A DNA stretch of 52,465 nt from Rhodococcus sp. 06-462-5 (lineage in GTDB: Bacteria > Actinomycetota > Actinomycetes > Mycobacteriales > Mycobacteriaceae), in NCBI RefSeq assembly GCF_002258315.1, contig NZ_NOYD01000058.1, positions 1-52,465 of the forward strand, written 5' to 3'. Made by a program: the position numbers and the translations under genes. Below are positions 44,066 through 52,086 of this stretch, in pieces. The notes below the pieces were generated by a model. That model was not told the DNA's origin. It ran no database searches and saw only the letters and a list, made by a program, of their open reading frames with translations. Position 1 is the stretch's first letter. Each line of letters starts with the position of its first letter.

Positions 44066-45075
44066 GAACCACTCGAATCCTCGCCACGTTGGCGGCGGCC
44101 GTCGTTGCCACGACCGGACTGGTGGGCTGCTCGCAGTCGACCAACTCCGACACCATTCGGTTCGCGTTGGACTGGACACCGAACACCAACCACACCGGCC
44201 TGTATGTGGCCCTGCAGGAAGGCTATTTCGCCGACGCCGGTCTGGACGTGGAGATTTTGCCGTACAACAACACCGCGGCGGACACTCTCGTCGATGCCGG
44301 AAACGCCGAATTCGGTATCAGCACACAGAGTTCGGGTGTGTTCGCCACCTCGGCGGGCGCGCAGATCGTCTCGGTCCTCGCGCCGCTCCAACATTGGGCG
44401 ACCGGCATCGGAGTCCGCGCAGATCGAGACGACATCCCGAGCCCGAAGGCACTCGACGGCAAGGTCTACGCCGGCTTCGGCGAATCCGGTGAGCAAGCCG
44501 GACTCCAGCAGGTCATCAAGAACGACGGTGGCACAGGCGAATACGAGACCGTCGTCCTGGGAACCTCGGCGTACGAGGCGGTGTATTCGGGGACCGCGGA
44601 CTTCACCGTCTCCTATTTCGCGTGGGAAGGCATCGAGGCCGAGCACAGCGGAACCCCGATGAAGTACTTCGACTACACCGACTACGGTTTTCCCGACGCC
44701 TACGCCATCACGATCAGCGGCAACGAGCCCTGGCTTGCAGCCCATCCGGACCAGGCCGAGAAGTTCGTCCAGGCACTTCAGCGCGGCTACCAACTCGCTG
44801 CCGACGATCCGGACAAGGCCGCACAGGATCTGATCGACGCCAATCCGGGAACGTTCACCGACGAATCACTCGTCTTCGAGAGCCAGGAGATGCTCGCGGC
44901 GAAGTACATGAAGGACTCGTCCGGCGAAGTAGGACGACAGAGTATCGACAAGTGGACGGCGTACTCCAAGTTCCTTTACGACAGTGGTGTGTTGGCCGAT
45001 CAGAACGGCGTGCCTCTGACCGCGGAGCCGGACTGGTCGACCTACTTCACCAATGACTACCTCGGCGATCGATGA
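44062..45075 (+). CDS. thiY: ABC substrate-binding lipoprotein ThiY-like (NMT1/THI5)
   Basis: 337 residues. The signal ends in GLVGC (C23). The mature part begins with IRFALDWTPNTNHTGLYVAL, the classic ThiY/NMT1 start that binds N-formyl-aminopyrimidine or HMP, and has GFGESGEQAGLQ near 135. The riboswitch-controlled operon supports thiamine-pyrimidine import. It overlaps tenA by 4 nt and thiX by 23 nt. Confidence 0.92.
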   Translation: MRTTRILATLAAAVVATTGLVGCSQSTNSDTIRFALDWTPNTNHTGLYVALQEGYFADAGLDVEILPYNNTAADTLVDAGNAEFGISTQSSGVFATSAGAQIVSVLAPLQHWATGIGVRADRDDIPSPKALDGKVYAGFGESGEQAGLQQVIKNDGGTGEYETVVLGTSAYEAVYSGTADFTVSYFAWEGIEAEHSGTPMKYFDYTDYGFPDAYAITISGNEPWLAAHPDQAEKFVQALQRGYQLAADDPDKAAQDLIDANPGTFTDESLVFESQEMLAAKYMKDSSGEVGRQSIDKWTAYSKFLYDSGVLADQNGVPLTAEPDWSTYFTNDYLGDR

Positions 45076-45889
45076 GGCGGTAGCCGCTGACCGAGGATCT
45101 TTCTCGTTCAGCGGTATCCGAGCCTCGCTGCGTTGGGCATGGCCTGCGCTGACCGTCGTCGTTCTGATCATCGCCGCCTGGCAGCTCTACGTACAGATCA
45201 GTGGCATCCGGCCCCAGGTGTTGCCGTCCCCCGGCCGCGTGGTGGTCCAGGGTTGGGCGCAACGCGATGCGATCGCCGAGAACGCGGCGGCCACCTTGCA
45301 GGTGACCCTCGTCGGCTTCGCTGTCTCCCTGGCCCTGGCTTGGTTGCTGGCCGTCGCGGTGGATTTCTCGCCGTGGCTGCGGCGCGCGTTCGTTCCCCTC
45401 TTCGTCGTATCGCAGACGCTTCCGATCATCGCGATCGCGCCACTGTTGATCATCTGGTTCGGCTTCGGGCTGCTTCCGAAAATTTTGGTCATAGCACTGG
45501 CCACGTTCTTCCCCATGGCCATCGGGCTCATCGAGGGTTTCGCGGCGGCCGATCGGGATGCGCGATCATTGCTGGCCAGCATGGGTGCCTCACGCTGGCA
45601 ACAGTTTCGATACGTGCGGTTACCGTCGGCGCTTCCCCGGTTCTTCACCTCGTTGCGCATCGGAATCACCTACGCCGTCGTCGGTGCGATCTTTGCCGAG
45701 TATGCCGGGGCCAGTGCGGGACTCGGCATCTACATGAGCCAACAGAAGAACTCGTTTCGTACCGATCTGGTTCTCGCCGCGGTTGCCGTGACGGCCGTGA
45801 TCAGTGTGGTCCTGTTCGTCTCCACCTTCCTGGTGGAGCGGCTCGTCGCGCCTTGGGCGCGCCACGGTTCGGCGGGTCTTCATGTCTGA
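45053..45889 (+). CDS. thiX: ABC permease ThiX-like
   Basis: 278 residues with about six helices. The EAA loop region is SMGASRWQQFRYVRLPSALP (about 180-199). It starts inside the end of thiY and overlaps thiZ by 8 nt. Together with ThiY and ThiZ it forms a formylaminopyrimidine importer of the ThiXYZ type. Confidence 0.88.
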   Translation: MTTSAIDEAVAADRGSFSFSGIRASLRWAWPALTVVVLIIAAWQLYVQISGIRPQVLPSPGRVVVQGWAQRDAIAENAAATLQVTLVGFAVSLALAWLLAVAVDFSPWLRRAFVPLFVVSQTLPIIAIAPLLIIWFGFGLLPKILVIALATFFPMAIGLIEGFAAADRDARSLLASMGASRWQQFRYVRLPSALPRFFTSLRIGITYAVVGAIFAEYAGASAGLGIYMSQQKNSFRTDLVLAAVAVTAVISVVLFVSTFLVERLVAPWARHGSAGLHV

Positions 45890-46619
45890 CGCCGACACAT
45901 GCATCGATGTTCGCGATCTCACCAAGTCATTCGGCGAGAAGCCCGTACTCGACGGCATGTCGTTCGGAGTTCGTCCCGGCGAGTTCGTGTCGATCATCGG
46001 CCCGAGCGGTTCCGGTAAGAGCACGGTGTTCAACATGCTGGCCGGACTCGACAGGCCGGATTCCGGCACGGTTCGAGTACCGCCGTGCGCCTACATGCCG
46101 CAGAAGGATCTGCTGTTTCCGTGGCGTTCGGTGTTGGACAACACCACCCTCGGGCTCGAAGTGCAGGGCGTTGCCAAGACGGAGGCGCGGGCGCGGGCAC
46201 GCGAGCTGTTTCCGGTGTTCGGCCTGGACGGGTACGAGTCGGCCAGACCGTTCGAGCTCTCCGGCGGCATGCGCCAGCGAGCGGCGCTGCTGCGCACGGT
46301 GGTGCAGGGACGATCGGTACTACTGCTCGACGAACCGTTCGGGGCATTGGACTCGTTGACTCGAAGCGACATGCAGGCCTGGTTGCAGCAGGTCTGGTCG
46401 GAGTTTCGGTGGACGGTGCTGATGATCACGCACGACATCCGCGAGGCGGTCTATCTCTCCGATCGCGTGATCGTCCTCTCCCCCAGACCTGCCCACGTTC
46501 GACGGCAGATCGAGGTGACGCTGCCCCGCCCACGCGGGCTGGAGATCGTCACGACGCCGCAGTTCGCGGCGGTCGAGAAGCAGTTGATGGACGTTCTGCT
46601 CAGCGCGCCGACGCTCTGA
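45882..46619 (+). CDS. thiZ: ABC ATP-binding protein ThiZ-like
   Basis: 245 residues. Walker A is GPSGSGKST, the Q-loop region is YMPQKDLLFPW, the signature is LSGGMRQRAALLR, Walker B is LLLDEPFGALD, and the H-loop is MITHDIREAVYL. The ATG at 45882 lies inside thiX. It is the last gene of the tenA operon. Confidence 0.9.
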   Translation: MSDADTCIDVRDLTKSFGEKPVLDGMSFGVRPGEFVSIIGPSGSGKSTVFNMLAGLDRPDSGTVRVPPCAYMPQKDLLFPWRSVLDNTTLGLEVQGVAKTEARARARELFPVFGLDGYESARPFELSGGMRQRAALLRTVVQGRSVLLLDEPFGALDSLTRSDMQAWLQQVWSEFRWTVLMITHDIREAVYLSDRVIVLSPRPAHVRRQIEVTLPRPRGLEIVTTPQFAAVEKQLMDVLLSAPTL

Positions 46620-46650
46620 TCGGTACTCGCGAGTTCAGGTGACACAGGGC

Positions 46651-47928
46651 TCAGTCGACACAGGGGATGCCGCCGTCGCTGTGCACACCCTCGTCGGAGG
46701 CCATTGCCGGATCCAGGGACCGATCCGGTGCGACGACCTCGAGCGGGGGCGGCGTCGTTGCTGGATCAGGTGCCGATGTGATCGGCGGTGCGGGCGCAGG
46801 CGCGCCGCCGATCAACCGCGCGGCCTCGGCCCTGACGGCATCGACGTCGACGAGGTTGACGTCCTGCCCGTCGATCGTGTCGTAGCCCGTGATCGGGAGC
46901 GTGTAGAAATCGATGTCGCCGTGCATGACTGCACCCGCTCCCCCTGCGAGCTTCACCGGATCCAAGGATGCGTCGATCACGACGTCGTTCTTGGTTCCTG
47001 CTACGAGCGCCCGGAGTTCGCCGATGTTCGCCATGACTCCGGATGAGCTGAGCTTGGCCATCACTCCAGCCACGAAGGCCTGCTGTCGTTTGGTTCGATC
47101 GAGATCGCCGTTGTCGAGGCCGTGGCGTTGCCGGACGAAGGACAGCGCCTGCGAAGCGCTCAGTTCTTGCGCGCCGGCCGCGAAGTCCGCCCCCGAATAG
47201 TTGTCGTGCACCGGATTGTTCAGGCACACCTGAATGGGCCCGACGGCGGTCGCAACGTCGTAGAAGCCCAGAAGGTTCACCTCGGCAAAATGATCGATCG
47301 GCACGTCGAGCAGATCTCGAACCGCGGTCAATGTCGATCGTCGACTCGCGTCGCGCGCTCGACGCTCGCGTTCGGCCGGATCGGCGACGCCCTCGTCGAG
47401 CAACTCGGTATCGGCGTCGGCTTTCGCAAGTCCGTACGCCTCCTTGATCTTTCGCTTGCCGTATCCGGGAACGTCGACGTAGTCGTCGCGGGGTATCGAC
47501 AGCGCAGTCGCCCGTCCACCGTCGGCCGGAAGGTGCACCAGCAACAGTGTGTTCGTGTTGTAACCACCGACGTCGCTGTCGCCCGCATGCAGCGCATCGG
47601 TGACGAACTCGGCAGGCAGGTCGTTGCCATCCATGTCCTTGCGACTGTCGAGGCCGATCAACAAAATATTGGTGTCCTCGCCGTTGCCATTCGGATCGTT
47701 GTTCGCGATGCCGTCGAGCGCGTCCGAGGTGGTCAGTCCCGTGGTGGCTTCGCGGTACACCGCAAACCCGATTCCACTCACCACGATCGAGGCAACTGCC
47801 GCAGTGGCGACGAAAATCCGGCCGATTCGTAGCGCGAGGCCGCGGTTGCGCGACGGCGTCCTGATGCGATGGCGCCCCGATCCACGTTCACCGCGGGTGG
47901 TGTCTTTGCCTGGGACGTTCGAAAGCAC
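46651..47928 (-). CDS. LytR-CpsA-Psr (LCP) family protein
   Basis: 425 residues. One membrane anchor lies near 34-58. The LCP domain has TNILLIGLDSRKDM, ALSIPRDDYVDVPG and the arginine cluster FVRQRHGLDNGDLDRTKRQQ that binds polyprenyl pyrophosphate. The long Pro/Ala tail ends at PCVD. LCP proteins attach arabinogalactan and other polymers to peptidoglycan in mycolate actinobacteria. It starts with a GTG. Confidence 0.9.
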   Translation of the reverse strand: MLSNVPGKDTTRGERGSGRHRIRTPSRNRGLALRIGRIFVATAAVASIVVSGIGFAVYREATTGLTTSDALDGIANNDPNGNGEDTNILLIGLDSRKDMDGNDLPAEFVTDALHAGDSDVGGYNTNTLLLVHLPADGGRATALSIPRDDYVDVPGYGKRKIKEAYGLAKADADTELLDEGVADPAERERRARDASRRSTLTAVRDLLDVPIDHFAEVNLLGFYDVATAVGPIQVCLNNPVHDNYSGADFAAGAQELSASQALSFVRQRHGLDNGDLDRTKRQQAFVAGVMAKLSSSGVMANIGELRALVAGTKNDVVIDASLDPVKLAGGAGAVMHGDIDFYTLPITGYDTIDGQDVNLVDVDAVRAEAARLIGGAPAPAPPITSAPDPATTPPPLEVVAPDRSLDPAMASDEGVHSDGGIPCVD

Positions 47929-47948
47929 CTCGCCAGGCTACTCGGCCC

Positions 47949-48605
47949 TCACCTTGCGGTTGTTGCACCCAATCGCAGCGCAAGATCGTCGACGGCGGAA
48001 AACGCCGCCTCGAGATTGGCTCGTGCCTGCGGAATCTGAGGTGCGAGCGCCGGCACCCGTTCGGCGAGCGTCAGGTCGACCGGAACGAAGTGCACGTTCA
48101 TCCCCAGCGCAACCCCGAGCACCTGTCGCAATTGCGCGGTGGTGTGGTCGGCGGACGCGTTGTCGGTACCGGGGGTGTAGTCGTTTCCCCGACTGGTCAC
48201 CACGACCACGGGCTTGCCGACGAGAGGTGCCGTGTCCGTGTCGAATGGCACGGTGATACCCGGAACGTGTACGTAGTCGATCCATGCTTTCAGGGTCGAC
48301 GGGATCGACCAGTTGTACATCGGCGCGCCGATCAGCACCGCGTCCGCCGAGATCAGTTCCTCGATCAGTTCGACCTGCAACGCCTCGGCGGATGGATCCA
48401 CGGTTTCGTCGGCGGTTCGCAGACGAGGTGCCCAGTGCAACGCCGAGGTGGGTAGGTGCGGCAGCGGACTCGAGTGCAGGTCTCGATGGATCACCGAGTG
48501 GTCGGTGCCCATGCCGTGCCAGGCGTCCGAGAATCGGGCCGTCACCCGGCGGCTTATCGAGCGATCCGGGTCGGCGGACGAATCGAGGTGCAACAACTGG
48601 GGCAC
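47949..48605 (-). CDS. FMN-dependent NADH-azoreductase (AzoR-like)
   Basis: 218 residues of flavodoxin-like fold. LLHLDSSADPDRSISR is the FMN-phosphate loop, and GAPMYNWSIPSTLKAWIDYV is the AzoR signature. It reduces quinones and azo compounds with NADH. The GTG at 48605 is chosen over the ATG at 48620 because GAGGAG lies 7 nt upstream of it. It diverges from the HTH gene. Confidence 0.87.
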   Translation of the reverse strand: MPQLLHLDSSADPDRSISRRVTARFSDAWHGMGTDHSVIHRDLHSSPLPHLPTSALHWAPRLRTADETVDPSAEALQVELIEELISADAVLIGAPMYNWSIPSTLKAWIDYVHVPGITVPFDTDTAPLVGKPVVVVTSRGNDYTPGTDNASADHTTAQLRQVLGVALGMNVHFVPVDLTLAERVPALAPQIPQARANLEAAFSAVDDLALRLGATTAR

Positions 48606-48679
48606 TGGAACACTCCTCACATGCTGGGTGCTTCGAGCCTATGCGTACCGACGCCCGTGCCCGCTCCTATCCTGGACGA

Positions 48680-49042
48680 ATGGACTTCCGATTCGTCATG
48701 CCTGCCCTCGAGTCGCGATCGGCCAACTCGTTGGCCGCGGTCGTTCACGACCAAACCGGAGCAGACGTCGACATCAGAATCGGCGGCTCGGAGGTTCGGC
48801 TCGACGACGCAGCACGCAATGCGGTGTTGGAACTTCTCACCCAGCTCTCGACCGGACGGGCGGTGGCCATCGGTACCGTGGACGAGTTGCTGACCACCTC
48901 GCACGCTGCCGAGGTCCTCGGTGTCTCCGACACCTACGTCAGACGGTTGGCCGATGCAGGCGACCTACCGACCGAAATGCGCGGCACTCACAGACGATTT
49001 CGGCTCGAAGACCTTCTGCGGCATCGTGATCGATTCCGGTGA
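48680..49042 (+). CDS. Excisionase-family (MerR-like HTH) DNA-binding protein
   Basis: 120 residues. The C-terminal half has LLTTSHAAEVLGVSDTYVRR and THRRFRLEDLLRHRDR, a winged helix of the excisionase type. The N-terminal half (about 1-65) is an unassigned alpha/beta region. Such proteins often act as antitoxins for PIN or other toxins in this group, but no toxin gene follows. TATCCT at 48668-48673 ends 6 nt before the ATG, suggesting a leaderless transcript. Confidence 0.75.
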   Translation: MDFRFVMPALESRSANSLAAVVHDQTGADVDIRIGGSEVRLDDAARNAVLELLTQLSTGRAVAIGTVDELLTTSHAAEVLGVSDTYVRRLADAGDLPTEMRGTHRRFRLEDLLRHRDRFR

Positions 49043-49062
49043 CGGTGCGCATTGCCGTCACC
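49038..49062. terminator. Stem-loop between convergent genes
   Basis: GGTGACGG (49038-49045) and CCGTCACC (49055-49062) form a perfect 8-bp stem across a 9-nt loop. It covers the stops of both convergent genes. Confidence 0.5.
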
Positions 49063-49378
49063 CGGCCTCACGTTCGAAGTGCTCGGACTGGACGGTCATG
49101 AGATCACGGAACGCCTGCCCGGCAGCCAGCCAGAGTTGCTCGGAGTCGATGTAGTCCACCCCTCGGATCTCGACATCGCCCAGGTACGCACCGACGTCGA
49201 CCGACAACATTCCGATGACCGACGAGACGTCGGCATCGAGATACGCGGACTGGGTGTTCTGCAGTTCACGAAACTGGGCCGAGAAAAACTCGGCAGGGAT
49301 CCTTCGATCGACGAACTGCGCGATGAGGAACAGGAAACGGGATGCGTGGGCTGTGCCCAACCGAAAGGAATGTTCCAT
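49058..49378 (-). CDS. Small protein resembling colicin-immunity-type proteins
   Basis: 106 residues, likely a helical bundle with no signal. The pattern FLIAQFVDRRIPAEFFSAQF and later SEQLWLAAGQAFRDLM resembles colicin D/E-type immunity proteins, but no toxin gene is next to it. A GAGAGG ribosome site lies 8 nt before the ATG at 49378, preceded by a perfect 11-bp palindrome. The family call is tentative. Confidence 0.5.
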   Translation of the reverse strand: MEHSFRLGTAHASRFLFLIAQFVDRRIPAEFFSAQFRELQNTQSAYLDADVSSVIGMLSVDVGAYLGDVEIRGVDYIDSEQLWLAAGQAFRDLMTVQSEHFEREAG

Positions 49379-49395
49379 GGTGAATACCTCTCCCC

Positions 49396-49428
49396 ACGGT
49401 CGACAGCACCCCTCGCACTGTCGACCGT
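49396..49428. promoter_or_regulatory. 11-bp perfect inverted repeat upstream of the small gene
   Basis: ACGGTCGACAG (49396-49406) and CTGTCGACCGT (49418-49428) flank 11 nt. It sits within 20 nt of the start of the gene at 49058-49378, right next to its Shine-Dalgarno. It may be a repressor site or an mRNA hairpin. Confidence 0.55.
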
Positions 49429-49607
49429 TGAGCTCGCTGATACTCGAATTTCGATGCACGGACGAACTCTCGAACATCGATTCGACCCAGGGGCTAAACA
49501 GGGAGCTCGTCCTACCAGGGCTAGATTAATCGGACCTTTGTCCCGTTTTTACCGGAAATGCCGATTTGGTGAGGAGTCACAACAAAGCAGTCGTGAGCTG
49601 TAGTTCT

Positions 49608-50378
49608 CTACTGAAACGATCCCAGCGGAGCGCGATCCGGAGTGTCCAGCTGCCAGAACTGCCAGCCGTCGCGCTCCTCGACATCCCCACTGATATGCGT
49701 GGCTACTGCACTGGCAGCGACGGAAGGATTGTCGAACCGTCGGCCTTCCATCGGGCCTGCGGTGATTTCGAGCCGCTGCGTCTCGGGATCGTAGCGGCCA
49801 CTCAACCGATAGCCCTCGCAATCGGCGACCACCCGAACCCGGTTGTCGATCACTTCTTCTTCCACGGCCGCCTTGGCCGATTTACGAGGCGCCTTCACCC
49901 GAGGAGTACGAACCCACGTCTGTTCGGGGCCGAGGTCGACCGTCGTGTCCAAGGTCGAACTCAGACCCAGCAGGTCCCAGCGCTCGCTGCCGTGCAGCAC
50001 TCTGTCCAACGCGATGGCGTGGTGCCCGGTCCTGGTACGCAGTGGCGAATCCTGGACCCACAGGTCCACCTCTCCGCGAATGTCGGTGGCCATCTCTTCC
50101 GACGAGACCATGTAGAAGCGCGGCTCTTCGTTCGCGAGATCGACGAACACCCAATACGAGGATCCGGTGTCGTCGCTCTCGAGCGATTCGTCCTGCCTGC
50201 GGGCCTTCCAATCACCCGTCACCTTCGATCGCACTCGGACAATGCACGACGACGTGCCGTCCATCGACCAAACCTGCACGGGATTGCGACGCGACGTCGT
50301 CAGCCGCTCCGCGCGTCCACCGCGCTGAGCTACGGTTCGGATGAATGCCTTGATTCCCCGGTCGGATGTGTCTTCCAC
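49608..50378 (-). CDS. Unknown protein: degenerate PD-(D/E)XK-like N-domain, DUF4357/RAMA-like C-end
   Basis: 256 residues. The N-terminal half (about 1-125) has the layout of small PD-(D/E)XK-type proteins: a lead helix, VWSMDGTSSCIVRVRSK, SYWVFVDLANEEPRFYMV and a later helix. The usual catalytic Asp and Glu/Gln are replaced (RVRSK). The C-terminal tail LSGRYDPETQRLEI ... NPSVAASAVA ... DGWQFWQLD resembles DUF4357/RAMA domains linked to restriction systems. Starts at a GTG. No partner is adjacent. The reading is tentative. Confidence 0.5.
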   Translation of the reverse strand: MEDTSDRGIKAFIRTVAQRGGRAERLTTSRRNPVQVWSMDGTSSCIVRVRSKVTGDWKARRQDESLESDDTGSSYWVFVDLANEEPRFYMVSSEEMATDIRGEVDLWVQDSPLRTRTGHHAIALDRVLHGSERWDLLGLSSTLDTTVDLGPEQTWVRTPRVKAPRKSAKAAVEEEVIDNRVRVVADCEGYRLSGRYDPETQRLEITAGPMEGRRFDNPSVAASAVATHISGDVEERDGWQFWQLDTPDRAPLGSFQ

Positions 50379-50564
50379 GGATTGCCACCTTCAGCCTCGA
50401 GAGCGCCCCGTACTTATGAAGAGCGGTGTTGCGACGGGTGGCGCCTGCACGACTCGGTTTCTCTCACCCTACTGCGTCGATGCGTGCTCGAGTAACCGCA
50501 GAACACCCCATAGGACGAGTTCCGGTTACCGTGGTGACACCGAACTCGACGAGGAGGTACCACC

Positions 50565-50849
50565 ATGGCGGTCGAGATCACCCACGACAGTGCCGACCAT
50601 CGATTCGTCATCTACGTCGACTCCGAGTTGGCCGGCTACTCGGAATACCTCGAATCGGACAGTTCCAGAACGTTTCATCACACCGTGACGCTTCCGCAGT
50701 TTCGCGGCCGAGGACTTGCCGCTGCCCTCACCGAATACGCTCTCGACGACACCAGCACACAGGGATTGCGCGTTGTCCCTGCGTGCTGGTTCGTTCGCGA
50801 CTTCATCGCAGCCGCGGGCGATCGCTATTCACATCTGATGAAGCCTTGA
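50565..50849 (+). CDS. Small GNAT N-acetyltransferase (YidJ/NATD1-like)
   Basis: 94 residues, a minimal GNAT. FHHTVTLPQFRGRGLAAALTEYAL contains the acetyl-CoA pyrophosphate loop (Q/RxxGxG/A). C-terminal VVPACWFVRDFI is typical of the NATD1/COG2388 family, whose substrate is unknown. A GAGGAGG site sits before the ATG, and a 7-bp inverted repeat (50517-50549) lies upstream. Confidence 0.85.
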   Translation: MAVEITHDSADHRFVIYVDSELAGYSEYLESDSSRTFHHTVTLPQFRGRGLAAALTEYALDDTSTQGLRVVPACWFVRDFIAAAGDRYSHLMKP

Positions 50850-50852
50850 CGA

Positions 50853-51068
50853 TCAGCGACGGGACGACATCACCCCGAAGCTGATCTCGGATTCCGATTC
50901 GCCGTCGTTCGAGGCCACCGCCTTCGCAGCCTCACTCTCACGTGAATCCGGTTCTGCGACAGTTTCTTCGGAAGCTCGTTCCGACGCAACCCGACGCCGT
51001 TCGTAGTTCTGCACACCACGTGCAACGCGTTGTCGGTGTTCGTTCAGGATTTCTTCGTAGTGGTACAT
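50853..51068 (-). CDS. Small charged protein of unknown function
   Basis: 71 residues, mostly Glu/Arg/Ser/Ala, starting MYHYEEILNEHRQRVARG. The C-terminal half is acidic and probably disordered. GGAG lies 7 nt before the ATG. It converges on the GNAT gene with 3 nt between stops. A structured leader of about 400 nt precedes it. Function unknown. Confidence 0.55.
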   Translation of the reverse strand: MYHYEEILNEHRQRVARGVQNYERRRVASERASEETVAEPDSRESEAAKAVASNDGESESEISFGVMSSRR

Positions 51069-51184
51069 CTGTTCTCCTACAACAAGAGTGGACGCCGCCC
51101 ACAGAGCATTACCGTGCGGCGAAGAATGGGATCGATGGGTGTACATCATCGGACGGAATGCTTCGATTCGCCCGAAGGCCTACT

Positions 51185-51282
51185 CAGAGAGCACGATCGG
51201 CGACAATGGCAAACCGCGTGCAGACGACTCGACGGTCTGCGCAATTCGCTTCTGCTGCCATTGTCCACCTCCACGGTCTCTG
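51185..51282. other. Nested three-stem inverted-repeat element
   Basis: Concentric perfect arms: CAGAGA (51185-51190)/TCTCTG (51277-51282), GACAATGGCA (51202-51211)/TGCCATTGTC (51256-51265), GCAGAC (51220-51225)/GTCTGC (51235-51240). The internal loop between the outer two stems is 11 nt on each side. It looks like a structured RNA or a DNA element. Confidence 0.5.
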
Positions 51283-51304
51283 CGATGTGCCTGTGCCACG
51301 ATCA

Positions 51305-51388
51305 TGCACGGACGCCGCGACGAACTCCACCGATTAAATTCTGCGAGCACAACAGACGAAGTGTCCGTGCACCAATTAGTTTGGTGCA
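51305..51388. other. Overlapping, mutually exclusive hairpins
   Basis: TGCACGGAC (51305-51313) pairs with GTCCGTGCA (51363-51371). The last four bases of the second arm also belong to TGCACCAA (51368-51375), which pairs with TTGGTGCA (51381-51388). The two stems cannot form together. Confidence 0.45.
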
Positions 51389-51560
51389 GAGACTATTCCG
51401 CGACAGATGCGACCTTCCGGACGGCGTGGTGGGCAGACGGCAACACCTGCGCTGCGCGATGATATTCGTACCTACCGTCACCTGAGTCGAGGCCAAGACT
51501 CCGAACTCGCATACGCGCGCGCGTTTGTCCTCGGTGCGCAATCCGCAGGTGCCTCGCGCA

Positions 51561-51605
51561 CGGCATCCGGCCTGTGACTCCTGTGTCCGCAAATGCGCGC
51601 GCGTT
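51561..51605. repeat. 45-nt direct repeat, copy 1
   Basis: Identical over 45 nt to 51644-51688; it begins CGGCATCCGGCCTGTG and ends in the CG core. A decayed third copy lies at about 51987-52030. Confidence 0.8.
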
Positions 51606-51643
51606 TGTTCTCGTGCGATGCAGTCCGCCTCCGCCTCGCGCGC

Positions 51644-51688
51644 CGGCATCCGGCCTGTGACTCCTGTGTCCGCAAATGCGCGCGCGTT
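51644..51688. repeat. 45-nt direct repeat, copy 2
   Basis: Exact copy of 51561-51605, offset by 83 nt, which points to recent tandem duplication inside the array. Confidence 0.8.
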
Positions 51689-52086
51689 CGTCAGGTGCGC
51701 GGGGATTGGTGAGTGGTCGGGGTGCGATTCCGCGTGCAGGTGGCGAATGCGCGCGCGTTTGTCCGAGGGGGTGGGAGGAGGGCGGCTGTCGGGGTGCCGA
51801 AACGCTCGGGGGGCCGCCGGTGTGCGCGCCGGCATCCGAGTTCGGCGCGGATCGTCGCGAATGCGCGCGCATTTGTCAGGTGCGCGCAGATTGGGGAGCG
51901 GTCGGGGTGCGATTGTGCGCGCGGATAGCGACTGCGCACGCGTTTGTCGGGGTGGTGGGGGTGCAGGGACGCTCGGGGCTGGGGGCCGGCAGTCGGCCTG
52001 CGAGTCTCGTGTCCGCACGTGCGCGCGTTCGCCGGGAATGCACGGGGTGGTCTATCGCAGGCAATTGTCGGGGTGGTTTCGAAATG

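Larger units (their letters stand above)
51511..52033. repeat. Array of alternating CG repeats (seven copies)
   Basis: The core AATGCGCGCGCGTTTGTC or a close variant occurs at about 51511, 51591, 51674, 51745, 51859, 51930 and 52018, spaced 71-114 nt. Each core is 10-14 bp of alternating purine and pyrimidine. Longer neighbours such as GTCGGGGTGCGATT also recur. No coding role is seen. Confidence 0.75.

Noticed and set aside
49531..49545. DosR-box-like CGGACCTTTGTCCCG
   Set aside because: Only the half-sites match the consensus and it is about 150 bp from the nearest start; too weak to claim a dormancy-type regulon.
51302..52018. Long minus-strand open frame with repeated peptide units
   Set aside because: It is created by translating the CG repeat array; it has no ribosome site, and the repeats keep coding potential in several frames.
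51511..52033. CRISPR array
   Set aside because: Repeat cores are short alternating CG tracts with spacing from 71 to 114 nt, partners are themselves repeated, and no cas gene is near.
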